Source: CAIVAT01 sp964628215
GTDB taxonomy: Bacteria > Bacteroidota > Bacteroidia > Bacteroidales > FEN-979
NCBI GenBank assembly: GCA_964628215.1
Contig: CAZVNF010000117.1
Coordinates: 1 to 12,748, forward strand
Direction of reading: 5' to 3'
DNA length: 12,748 nt
Part shown: one piece after another, positions 6,780 to 12,748 of the stretch
How the letters are laid out: the number at the start of each line of letters is the position of its first letter
Position numbering within the stretch: the first letter of the stretch is position 1
Notes under the pieces: generated by a model
What the model saw: the letters and a program-made list of their open reading frames with translations, nothing else
Database searches by the model: none
What the model was told of the DNA's origin: nothing
Translations under genes and position numbers: made by a program

Positions 6780-6992
6780 ATGAATAAACGATCAATAAAG
6801 ATAACAGATCTCGATTTCTCAGTCAGATGTTTGAATACATTGAAACAGAACAATATTGAATACCTGGGCGAATTAACACAATATTCGCTCTTAGATCTGG
6901 CTAACTTCAAAGGAATGAACCGGACGACTATCAATAGGATTGTTAAAATGCTTAAAGACAATGATATGTCGTTGAAAGCGGAGGCATTGTGA
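6780..6992 (+). CDS. Stand-alone RNA polymerase alpha-subunit C-terminal-domain-like protein
   Basis: The whole 70-residue product aligns by eye with the RNA polymerase alpha C-terminal domain, the module that binds UP-element DNA and activators. The core is DLDFSVRCLNTLKQNN, then IEYLGELTQYSLLDLANFKGMNRTTINRIVKML. By comparison with the E. coli domain, R16 and N19 sit at the DNA-contacting R265 and N268. C269 is Thr (T20), and the GKKS loop (G296-S299) is replaced by NRTT (47-50). The helix-hairpin-helix-type fold should be kept but second-loop DNA contacts may differ. No N-terminal assembly domain is present, so it cannot be a normal alpha subunit. The start is ATG 6780, preceded by a purine-rich AAGAAGAAAA. 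A trans-acting role at promoters or with sigma/activator partners is inference. Confidence 0.8.
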   Translation: MNKRSIKITDLDFSVRCLNTLKQNNIEYLGELTQYSLLDLANFKGMNRTTINRIVKMLKDNDMSLKAEAL

Positions 6993-7099
6993 AAGAATGA
7001 AAAGATAAAATAATTGAACCGGGCCTGTTTAATCTGTTGTAATCTGCTAAAACATGATTGACAAAGGCACCATAAAACCAGGACAATGAAAGTTGCTTA

Positions 7100-7739
7100 T
7101 TATTGATCAAATAAAGAAAGTACCGTTTTCCATGAGATCACATTATATCCAAGATATGAAAATGATTCGTCTCCGCCATAAACGATTATCTTTTTTATGG
7201 GTTGGCTTTCAGAAATGCTGTCCATAAACCTCAAAGCCTTCTCTTTTTCGGTGCTAAAGGTTCTTGCAGATTTGATTTCAATAAAGGTCAGGTCGGTTCC
7301 TTCATAGATGCAATCAATCTCATTTTTGTTGTTATCGCGATAAAACCAGAGGTTGGCTGGTTGTGCCAGATTATATCTGTGCTTTACCATTTCCATAATC
7401 ATCATGTTTTCAAAAAGACTTCCTTTCAGATAGTGCGTCTTCATTTGCTCCGGATCACGGATATTCTGAATCTGCCTTACATCCCTCTGAACGTAAGTTT
7501 CGAAATAAAAAGGGAAAAAATCACCCGGTTGGATATTCTGGTCATACATTCGTGGATAGAATCCTTTAAATATCCATTCTTCATAAGTCATCCCTTTAAG
7601 ATCCCGGATGGAGGAAAGTTCTTCCAACTCAAATGGCAGCAGTAGTGGTTTTTCCTGATTGCCTCGGGCCGGTGATCGTTATTACCGGATATTTCCCCGC
7701 AAGCCTGATAATGCTGTCGGTAATCTTTCGGAGTATCAT
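7100..7739 (-). pseudogene. Decayed AAA+ ATPase with DUF4143 domain (frameshift plus two internal deletions)
   Basis: Intact relatives are about 380-400 residues: an N-terminal AAA+ domain followed by DUF4143. Here the ATG at 7739 opens a frame with MILRKITDSI and a Walker A motif TGPRQSGKTT, which stops (TGA, 7631-7629) after 36 codons. A second frame then continues with LLLPFELEEL, MTYEEWIFKGFYPRMYD and ETYVQRDVRQIQNI, and ends with the nuclease-like ENMMIMEMV...NEIDCIYEG...FIEIKSA segment. The Walker B and sensor part, expected between GKTT and LLLPF, is absent (roughly 70-80 residues). The stretch expected between RDVRQIQNIRD and PEQMKTHYLKG is also absent (roughly 80 residues), joined in frame near 7460. 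The missing lengths come from my memory of the family. The fragment 7100-7627 might still be translated, but ATPase function is lost. Confidence 0.8.
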
Positions 7740-7743
7740 ATTG

Positions 7744-7776
7744 CAAAATTATACAATATTGCAATTGAAATGCAAA
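7744..7776 (-). promoter_or_regulatory. Promoter of the decayed DUF4143 ATPase
   Basis: On the minus strand, TTTG (7776-7773), a 21-nt spacer and TAATTTTG (7751-7744) match the Bacteroidota consensus. The -7 box ends only 4 nt before the ATG at 7739, so the message would start at or near the start codon (leaderless). TTGCAA- or TGCAAAA-like words recur across the site (7741, 7759, 7771). Confidence 0.45.
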
Positions 7777-7909
7777 AATGTATAACTTATTCGAGGCACC
7801 TGATCAATTCCTGACTTGTGACGCTTTCCGATTTTAGTGCGGTGATGATTTTTAACCAATGGCCTATTAGAAATATTCTGAACCAAAGATAACTCTGAAA
7901 GCATCGCTC

Positions 7910-10147
7910 TCACCTGTTCACAAACTTCACCGCCCGCGAAAATTCATTGCTTTTGATCGTAACCAGGTACAATCCCTTTGGAAACCGGGTAAGATCGTAG
8001 TCGCGGGAAAGGAGGTTGCCGCCGGAAAAGTCAATACGGTCGGTTAGTACGGTTTGCCCGACAATGGTGGAGATGTTTACTTCAAGAAACTCTCCGGCAA
8101 ATCTGACTTCAAGATGAAGCCTGCCGTTTCCGGGGTTCGGGAAAACAGCCAGATTTCCGTCCCGCAGAACCTCTTCAATCGCGGTACAGGCAGAAAAGGA
8201 GAAGGTGATCCTCGAATCAGCTGAATCGGCACAACCGTACTCGTTAAGAATTTTCACCCGGTAAAATTGCATGTCAAACCCGATTCCTGTGGTTTCCACT
8301 TCGATAGTTTGTGTGGTTGCCCCGTTCGACCAGTAATAAGACGATCCCGGGTTTCCAGCGTCCAGAATAATTTTGTCATAAATACAGGCAGTGGTGTCCG
8401 AAGGCCAGTTTACCAGCACCGGAACCGGTTTCACCTGTACATTCACCTGCCCGGTTGCTGAATTAAACCCATCACTCACGGTGAGGATGTAATTTGTGGT
8501 TTCATCAGGAATAACCTGGGGATCGGTTTCCTGGGAGGTAAACCCTGCAGGGGTTGAGGTCCACGTATANNNNNNNNNNNNNNNNNNNNNNNNNNNNNNN
8601 NNNNNNNNNNNNNNNNNNNNNNNNNNNNNNNNNNNNNNNNNNNNNNNNNNNNNNNNNNNNNNNNNNNNNCCTGCTCCGGCCAGCGGTTTGGGGTTGACAT
8701 TTACAACCGTGGTTCCCGAAATGGTGCTGAACCCGTCGTTGATCTGAACAGTATACGAGGTTGTTGAAACCGGGAATACTGTCGGGCTGCCGAGGTTGGA
8801 GGTGAAACCCGGCGGGTTGGATGTCCATGAGTAGGTGTAATTGCCGCTTCCACCGGATACCATGGCATTCAGGAGCGAGGAAGATCCAGGGCAAAGCGTG
8901 CCGGGAAAAGATGTGGCATTGACTCCCAGGGGGCCTCCGACCACGGTGACCAGCACATCGGAAGTGCCATGGCACCCGGCATTGTCTGTCACACTCAGGA
9001 TAAAATTGGTTGAAGCACCCATGTTTATCGTTACCGGTTGGGCGACATTGGGATTTACAAGTAAGTTAGCCGGCTCCCAGTGGTATGTATAGGGACTGGC
9101 ACCTCCGGAAACAGCTCCGTGAAGGGTGATGATTACCCCGTTGGCCACCGTGGTGTCATTTCCTGCCGAAACCACCGGCGCATTAATTTCAGTCAGGGTA
9201 AATGGATAATCCTGGTAAACGCAAAGGTTGCCGCACAGGTCGCGGATATCTCCGATGATATTCAGCACATAATCCCCTGCAGCCAGTTTGGGTGTGACCT
9301 GCAGGTATGATCGTCTTCCATTGGTGGCACCCGTTCCGCAATCGGGAGAGGTAACATCGCTGATGGTATAGGTACCGGCAGGACCTGTGAGGCTGAATTT
9401 CGAGGGTTTATGGAAGACATCGACGCACTTTACATTCTCCGAAAAGCGGATGTAGAGGCTGTCGGAACCGGCGCAGGAAACCGTTTGCTGAATGGAATCA
9501 ACCGTGGCTGCCGTGATGTCGAAAATAGACGCGGTCGATCCGCTGAAATCGAGGGTGTAGCCCGACTGGTTCGTAGCCGACCAATTGCTCACATTGAGCA
9601 CATAGGTTTGTCCTGACAAAACATTGAGGTCCTTGTTGAATTTTTGCCCGGCTGTTCCGGGGCCATTGCAGTTCAGGTTGTTGCCAAGGGCAGTGCTGAT
9701 ACCGGTTGGCCCGTTGGTACCGGTTACTCCGTATGAATTGCAGCTTACCTGCAACGCGGAGGCATTGGTATAGATCTGATCACACCCTGCATTGGTCATG
9801 TTAAACAGTGACCAGTCATAATCATTGGACGCATTATTGGGCGTGAGAGTAAACCTGAGAATTCCGGATGTTTGGACAGTAATGATATAGAAAACGTCAT
9901 TTTTTTCACCGTCCATGCACAAGGGGCATACACTGTTATTCCTGATTTCGGGATATACGTTGCCATGCCCTGTGTAAGAGGTAAGGGTAGTGTATACAGG
10001 CTGGCATACCGGGATGGCGCCCAGACAATCCTGCACGGTGGGTGCCCCTGCATCGATTTGTGCAAAGGAAGGAAAACAAATCACAATGAGCAGGCAGAGG
10101 ATAGCCAACCGGGATAGATATTGCCTGATATACCGTGTTTTAGACAT
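7910..10147 (-). CDS. T9SS-exported multidomain Ig/PKD surface protein (interrupted by assembly gap)
   Basis: This is a secreted or surface protein of unknown binding specificity. The start at 10147 (MSKTRYIRQYLSRLAILCLL) gives a proper signal peptide ending near FPSFAQ. The frame is open to 10270, but that extension runs into an inverted-repeat element. Domains in order: a Cys-containing N-terminal region (DCLGAIPVCQPVY, about 30-230); a bacterial Ig-like domain (about 235-315); a PKD domain starting VSAGNDTTVANG (about 320-400); an Ig-like repeat (about 405-490); a 100-N gap (residues 493-526); a second similar repeat (WTSTPAGFTS, about 527-578); a segment with YYWSNGATTQTI; and a T9SS type A sorting domain from VFPNPGNG (about 664) to the end. 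The frame is continuous only if the true gap length leaves remainder 1 on division by 3, so the total length (745 as drawn) is uncertain. Confidence 0.85.
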   Translation of the reverse strand: MSKTRYIRQYLSRLAILCLLIVICFPSFAQIDAGAPTVQDCLGAIPVCQPVYTTLTSYTGHGNVYPEIRNNSVCPLCMDGEKNDVFYIITVQTSGILRFTLTPNNASNDYDWSLFNMTNAGCDQIYTNASALQVSCNSYGVTGTNGPTGISTALGNNLNCNGPGTAGQKFNKDLNVLSGQTYVLNVSNWSATNQSGYTLDFSGSTASIFDITAATVDSIQQTVSCAGSDSLYIRFSENVKCVDVFHKPSKFSLTGPAGTYTISDVTSPDCGTGATNGRRSYLQVTPKLAAGDYVLNIIGDIRDLCGNLCVYQDYPFTLTEINAPVVSAGNDTTVANGVIITLHGAVSGGASPYTYHWEPANLLVNPNVAQPVTINMGASTNFILSVTDNAGCHGTSDVLVTVVGGPLGVNATSFPGTLCPGSSSLLNAMVSGGSGNYTYSWTSNPPGFTSNLGSPTVFPVSTTSYTVQINDGFSTISGTTVVNVNPKPLAGAXXXXXXXXXXXXXXXXXXXXXXXXXXXXXXXXXXYTWTSTPAGFTSQETDPQVIPDETTNYILTVSDGFNSATGQVNVQVKPVPVLVNWPSDTTACIYDKIILDAGNPGSSYYWSNGATTQTIEVETTGIGFDMQFYRVKILNEYGCADSADSRITFSFSACTAIEEVLRDGNLAVFPNPGNGRLHLEVRFAGEFLEVNISTIVGQTVLTDRIDFSGGNLLSRDYDLTRFPKGLYLVTIKSNEFSRAVKFVNR
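8570..8669. other. Assembly gap of 100 N
   Basis: Exactly 100 N is the usual placeholder for a scaffold gap of unknown size. It lies between two similar Ig-like modules that also resemble each other at DNA level (8527-8569 and 8786-8840 share GAGGT.AAACCC.GC.GG-type words). Collapsed or unresolved tandem modules are therefore the likely cause. Confidence 0.95.
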
Positions 10148-10167
10148 TATATTAATTCTATGATAAG

Positions 10168-10175
10168 CAAAGATA
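10168..10175 (-). promoter_or_regulatory. -7 promoter box of the Ig/PKD protein gene
   Basis: TATCTTTG on the minus strand fits TAnnTTTG and ends 20 nt before the ATG at 10147, the same arrangement as for the gene at 12309-12689. No TTG lies at the right distance: the nearest gives a 26-nt spacer, and TTC sits at 20 nt. The -33 element is therefore weak or absent. Confidence 0.45.
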
Positions 10176-10238
10176 ACACTATTATGAATAATCTCGAATC
10201 CCAACTTGATATTCCCGAACAATTTAAATGAAATTAAA

Positions 10239-10330
10239 AACCACGGAGACACGGAGGACACAAGGAACACTAAGTTGTTGTTTAAATATTTGACATAGTG
10301 ATACTTATTGCCCTTAGTGCCTCAGTGGTT
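10239..10330. repeat. Inverted-repeat element (AACCACxGAG...CTCxGTGGTT type)
   Basis: The left end (AACCACGGAGACAC, with CACTAAG at 10268-10274) is an imperfect inverted copy of the right end (CTTAGTGCCTCAGTGGTT, 10313-10330). The intervening part is AT-rich. Such CCACGGAGACACGGAGG-type sequences are, from memory, common dispersed intergenic repeats in environmental Bacteroidota and other phyla. The element lies between the divergent genes at 10147 and 10437 and codes for nothing recognisable. The remaining bases of the 289-bp intergenic region hold only the two promoter boxes. Confidence 0.65.
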
Positions 10331-10402
10331 AATGAGTTATCTACAATAAAAAGTTATAACATATTATAAAAATTTCATAAGTGATTACCGGGACGACCGG
10401 GT

Positions 10403-10410
10403 TAATTTTG
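10403..10410 (+). promoter_or_regulatory. -7 promoter box of the T9SS protein / acyltransferase pair
   Basis: TAATTTTG fits TAnnTTTG and ends 26 nt before the ATG at 10437. The -33 position holds GTG (10381-10383, 19-nt spacer) instead of TTG, so the promoter is only partly consensus. Confidence 0.45.
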
Positions 10411-10436
10411 ACAATTCATTTATAAAATCAATTCCG

Positions 10437-11225
10437 ATGAAAAAATCCATTTTGCTGCTTGTGTTATTGTTTCTGGTTGTGACCTCCAGGGCTCAGATCC
10501 TTCTTGAAAAACCCTATACGGCTTCTACATCACTCACCGAACTGGCGGTGTCGGGGTATAAATACTACCTGATGGATGTGGTCACCAAACAATGCCGGCT
10601 TTACAACATGGATCATTCCCCCTGGAAAACAATCAACCTCAGCATTCCCGTCGGGATGTATCTTTACGATATCAGATATGTATCTGAAAAATTATTCAAC
10701 ACCGACAACAACGTGGAACTTGCCTATATCTATTATTCCTACGATACAACACTTCTTTATTACACATACTACACCAAGGTTGTCAATGAAAACGGGCTTG
10801 AGCTTCTCTCCATCCCCGGATGTGCCTACGTTGATGTGAAGTCTGCCGGAACAAGTGGCACCAAACTGCTGGCCTATGTGTACGATTATTCCATCGTTCT
10901 CTGGACCCTGAATACCCTGGTTTACTCTCTGCCCGGGAATCTGCCTGTGGGCGGAATGGCCATCGAAGGAAACGGAAGTTTGAGCAGGGCTTTTCCCAAC
11001 CCGGCAACCTCCCTGGTCACCATTCCATACCAGTTGCCCGAAGGAGTTGACAATGCAGAGATCAGACTTACAAACGCATTTGGCCAGGTGATGAAAAGCT
11101 ACAAAGTTGACCGGACATTTCGCGAATTAAAGGTTCAAACGGCAGATTTGCCAAAGGGTGTGTATATCTACCAGCTTAAAACAGATATTGGAATTATCAG
11201 TACCGGTAAACTTGTGCATGACTAA
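10437..11225 (+). CDS. T9SS-exported protein with C-terminal sorting domain
   Basis: This 262-residue exported protein has an unrecognised mature domain. A signal peptide (MKKSILLLVLLFLVVTSRA) covers residues 1-19. Residues about 20-175 are tyrosine-rich and strand-like (YYLMDVVTKQCRLYNM, YIYYSYDTTLLYYTYYTKV), in the style of beta-propeller or beta-sandwich segments, with no catalytic motif seen. From about 180 on a T9SS type A sorting domain follows (AFPNPATSLVTIPY...IRLTNAFGQVMKSY...LPKGVYIYQLKTD...GKLVHD). This predicts passage through the inner membrane by Sec and the outer membrane by T9SS. The stop overlaps the start of the next gene by 8 bp (ATGACTAA), so both are translated from one message. 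A -7 box lies 26 nt upstream. Confidence 0.85.
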   Translation: MKKSILLLVLLFLVVTSRAQILLEKPYTASTSLTELAVSGYKYYLMDVVTKQCRLYNMDHSPWKTINLSIPVGMYLYDIRYVSEKLFNTDNNVELAYIYYSYDTTLLYYTYYTKVVNENGLELLSIPGCAYVDVKSAGTSGTKLLAYVYDYSIVLWTLNTLVYSLPGNLPVGGMAIEGNGSLSRAFPNPATSLVTIPYQLPEGVDNAEIRLTNAFGQVMKSYKVDRTFRELKVQTADLPKGVYIYQLKTDIGIISTGKLVHD

Positions 11226-12291
11226 CCTGACCGAAAACCGGATCAATCGTGATGGCACGGCCGACCTGCTGAAAGGGTTTGCCGTGCTTTTCATGATCCA
11301 GGTGCACATCATGGAGCAGTTTGCTTCTGTTGATACATACAAGAGTGTGATCGGGGAAATTTCGATGTTCCTCGGAGGGCCGTTTTGCGCCCCCGTATTC
11401 CTGGCGGTAATGGGCTATTACCTGGCGTATTCGAAAAAGCCCCTGCTCTATTTTTTGAAACGGGGAGTCCTGCTGTTTGCCGGCGGAATTTTGCTTAATG
11501 CAAGCCGTTCGGCGAATCTGCTCATCAAAATCTTACAGGGCGGGATTGATCTTGATCCATGGTTTTTCATCATGGGGGCCGATATATTAACCCTGGCAGG
11601 GCTTAGTCTTGTGCTTACAGGGTTGTTACGTGTGGTTTTCAGGGATATTTACTGGTTATACATCCTGGCTGCAATTATTGTGGTTGCGATCAGCCCGTAT
11701 TTGCTTCAGCCTGAGGCAAAGGGTATCGCTGTAAAATACGTTGTCGGGTTTATCCTGGGAACAGAAGAATGGTCCTATTTCCCCCTGTTTCCCTGGTTTG
11801 CGTATGTTCTTACAGGGTATTCCCTGCGCCTCTTTCTGAAACAAACCCCGGGGGTGCGAAACATGGATGTTCAAAACCTGGTGCCTTATTTAATCCCTGT
11901 CATATTGGTCATCATCCTTACTTTGCCTTTTGCTTCAGGATATACCTACAATTTGTCAGGCCCTGGCGGGTATTACCACCATGGCATCCTGTTTTATGGC
12001 TGGATGCTGCTGTTTATGATTTCCTACCTTGTTCTGATGAATCTTGCAGACAAGTTTTACGGTGATCATCGCATCATGAGGATCGTCAAATGGATCGGGC
12101 AGAGGGTGACGAGTTTATACGTGATCCAATGGCTGATCATCGGCAATATGGCTACCTGGTTGTTCAAAAGCCAGGACATATTTCAATTTGTTGCCTGGTT
12201 CGTGGTCATTACCCTGGTTACGCTTCTTGCCGGATATCTGTTCGAAAAAAGCAGGGGAGTGACCATTCCGGGATTTAACAGGCAAAAGTAA
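11218..12291 (+). CDS. Polytopic membrane acyltransferase-like protein (DUF1624/HGSNAT-like or acyltransferase-3-like)
   Basis: This is an inner-membrane protein of 357 residues with about ten hydrophobic helices. The N-terminus NRINRDGTADLLKGFAVLFMIQVHIME carries the pattern R...D16-LLKG20...H30 at the start of the first helix. That pattern is typical of the HGSNAT/DUF1624 and acyltransferase-3 families, which move acyl groups across the membrane onto sugars. Further features are a PVFLAVMGYYL helix followed by FLKRGVLLFAGGILLN, as in DUF1624 proteins. The start at 11218 is preferred over the open upstream extension to 11158, because it overlaps the preceding stop in the common ATGACTAA coupling arrangement and gives the family-like N-terminus. 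Co-translation with a T9SS cargo suggests modification of a surface product, which is inference. The family is fairly sure; the substrate is unknown. Confidence 0.75.
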   Translation: MTNLTENRINRDGTADLLKGFAVLFMIQVHIMEQFASVDTYKSVIGEISMFLGGPFCAPVFLAVMGYYLAYSKKPLLYFLKRGVLLFAGGILLNASRSANLLIKILQGGIDLDPWFFIMGADILTLAGLSLVLTGLLRVVFRDIYWLYILAAIIVVAISPYLLQPEAKGIAVKYVVGFILGTEEWSYFPLFPWFAYVLTGYSLRLFLKQTPGVRNMDVQNLVPYLIPVILVIILTLPFASGYTYNLSGPGGYYHHGILFYGWMLLFMISYLVLMNLADKFYGDHRIMRIVKWIGQRVTSLYVIQWLIIGNMATWLFKSQDIFQFVAWFVVITLVTLLAGYLFEKSRGVTIPGFNRQK

Positions 12292-12308
12292 TTTCAATCT
12301 TCCCATTT

Positions 12309-12689
12309 TTACCTGATCACCACCAGCAATGCCCCGGTGATGTAAGCCGCAATCCACCACAGGTAAGCTCCGAGCGAATACCAGTGGATGCCATAGGTGA
12401 CTTTCGTCCCGGCAGGGTGCTTTCGGTAGAACCGCCAGACCAGGATGGCATCGGTGAACATGCCCGCCAGGGAAGAATACCCAAGGATTCCGTGCAAAGT
12501 AAACGGGCCATTACTTGAACCAAGGATCATAAATGCAGTGGCGGTGATATCTAAAAGAACCCCGAGGGTCAGAAATATCAGCACGTTTCGGGTAATGAGA
12601 TGCTTGCGCTGTTCAGTGATAATGGCTATGCTGTAGCACAACAGTGCAGATTGAACAATGATGACACCGGCCAGGGCTAATGGGTTCAT
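12309..12689 (-). CDS. Four-helix membrane protein, HsmA/TIGR03987-like
   Basis: This 126-residue integral membrane protein has four predicted helices: MNPLALAGVIIVQSALLCYSI; a second around LITRNVLIFLTLGVLLDIT; a third around HGILGYSSLAGMFTDAILVW; and a fourth around SLGAYLWWIAAYITGALLVV. The basic loops, the LDITAT and LHGILGY segments and the total length match my recollection of the uncharacterised HsmA/TIGR03987 family; the molecular role is not known. The frame is open to 12734, but start 12689 gives the family N-terminus and sits 20 nt after a -7 promoter box. It converges on the acyltransferase gene with 17 bp between the stops, and no terminator was seen there. Confidence 0.7.
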   Translation of the reverse strand: MNPLALAGVIIVQSALLCYSIAIITEQRKHLITRNVLIFLTLGVLLDITATAFMILGSSNGPFTLHGILGYSSLAGMFTDAILVWRFYRKHPAGTKVTYGIHWYSLGAYLWWIAAYITGALLVVIR

Positions 12690-12709
12690 GAAATCTCGAT
12701 TTTGGTGAG

Positions 12710-12742
12710 CAAAGGTAATAAAATGAGTGGACAAGTGGACAA
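12710..12742 (-). promoter_or_regulatory. Promoter of the HsmA-like gene
   Basis: On the minus strand, TTG (12742-12740), a 22-nt spacer and TACCTTTG (12717-12710) fit the Bacteroidota consensus. The plus-strand word CAAAGGTAATA is identical to that at the queA promoter (1167-1177). The -33 box falls within the 8-bp tandem repeat at the window end. Confidence 0.55.
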
Positions 12743-12748
12743 GGGGAC
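12727..12748. repeat. 8-bp tandem repeat running off the window end
   Basis: GTGGACAA occurs twice in tandem (12727-12742), followed by GGGGAC up to the last base, so the array is cut by the window edge and its length is unknown. The unit length is the same as for the unrelated array after queA. Confidence 0.65.

Noticed and set aside
6993..7099. Possible terminator between the converging alpha-CTD-like gene and the decayed ATPase.
   Set aside because: No stable GC stem with a T-run could be drawn on either strand.
7884..7891. TATCTTTG on the minus strand as a second promoter for the decayed ATPase.
   Set aside because: No TTG at a suitable distance (nearest spacer 29 nt) and it is about 145 nt from the start codon; likely a chance match.
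10148..10270. Longer Ig/PKD protein starting at 10270.
   Set aside because: The extension covers the -7 box and the inverted-repeat element, and would bury the clear signal peptide that begins at 10147.
11158..11217. Twenty-residue N-terminal extension of the acyltransferase-like protein.
   Set aside because: It lies inside the sorting domain of the preceding gene in another frame and delays the conserved N-terminal motif.

Overview
The window looks like a draft or metagenome-assembled contig of a Bacteroidota (Bacteroidetes) bacterium, probably Bacteroidales-like. The support is: three secreted proteins ending in type IX secretion system (T9SS) C-terminal sorting domains; a QueA of the Bacteroidales type; Bacteroidota-type promoters (TTG, about 20 nt, TAnnTTTG); and abundant short 7-8 bp intergenic repeats. 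A run of 100 N at 8570-8669 marks a scaffold gap. No phage, plasmid or CRISPR signature was seen.

Layout. 1-1142: queA (tRNA queuosine synthesis) on the minus strand, with an 8-bp tandem repeat abutting its stop codon and a good promoter upstream. 1205-1876: a HAD-family hydrolase on the minus strand whose N-terminus is partly encoded by a 7-bp tandem repeat. 1987-2060: a tRNA with anticodon CAU on the plus strand, with its own promoter and a strong bidirectional hairpin terminator. 2146-6360: a two-gene minus-strand unit, made of a 1325-residue T9SS-exported beta-helix protein followed 6 bp later by a 76-residue proline/glycine-rich protein with a PIGGG motif, one membrane helix and a basic tail. 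6361-6779: a 419-bp non-coding stretch with a degraded second copy of the terminator palindrome and a perfect 9-bp inverted repeat. 6780-6992: a 70-residue stand-alone RNA polymerase alpha C-terminal-domain-like protein. 7100-7739: remains of an AAA+/DUF4143 ATPase with a frameshift and two apparent internal deletions. 7910-10147: a T9SS-exported multi-Ig/PKD protein interrupted by the assembly gap. 10239-10330: an inverted-repeat element. 10437-12291: a coupled pair, a small T9SS-exported protein overlapping by 8 bp a polytopic acyltransferase-like membrane protein. 12309-12689: a four-helix membrane protein resembling the HsmA/TIGR03987 family, convergent to that pair.

Cell-surface and envelope functions dominate: three predicted exported proteins plus two membrane proteins. 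queA and the tRNA are housekeeping genes. The items most worth following up are the free-standing alpha-CTD-like protein, the small PIGGG-tail protein encoded with the beta-helix protein, the acyltransferase coupled to a T9SS cargo, and the decayed ATPase. All family assignments come from reading motifs in the translated sequence from memory; no database search was run.
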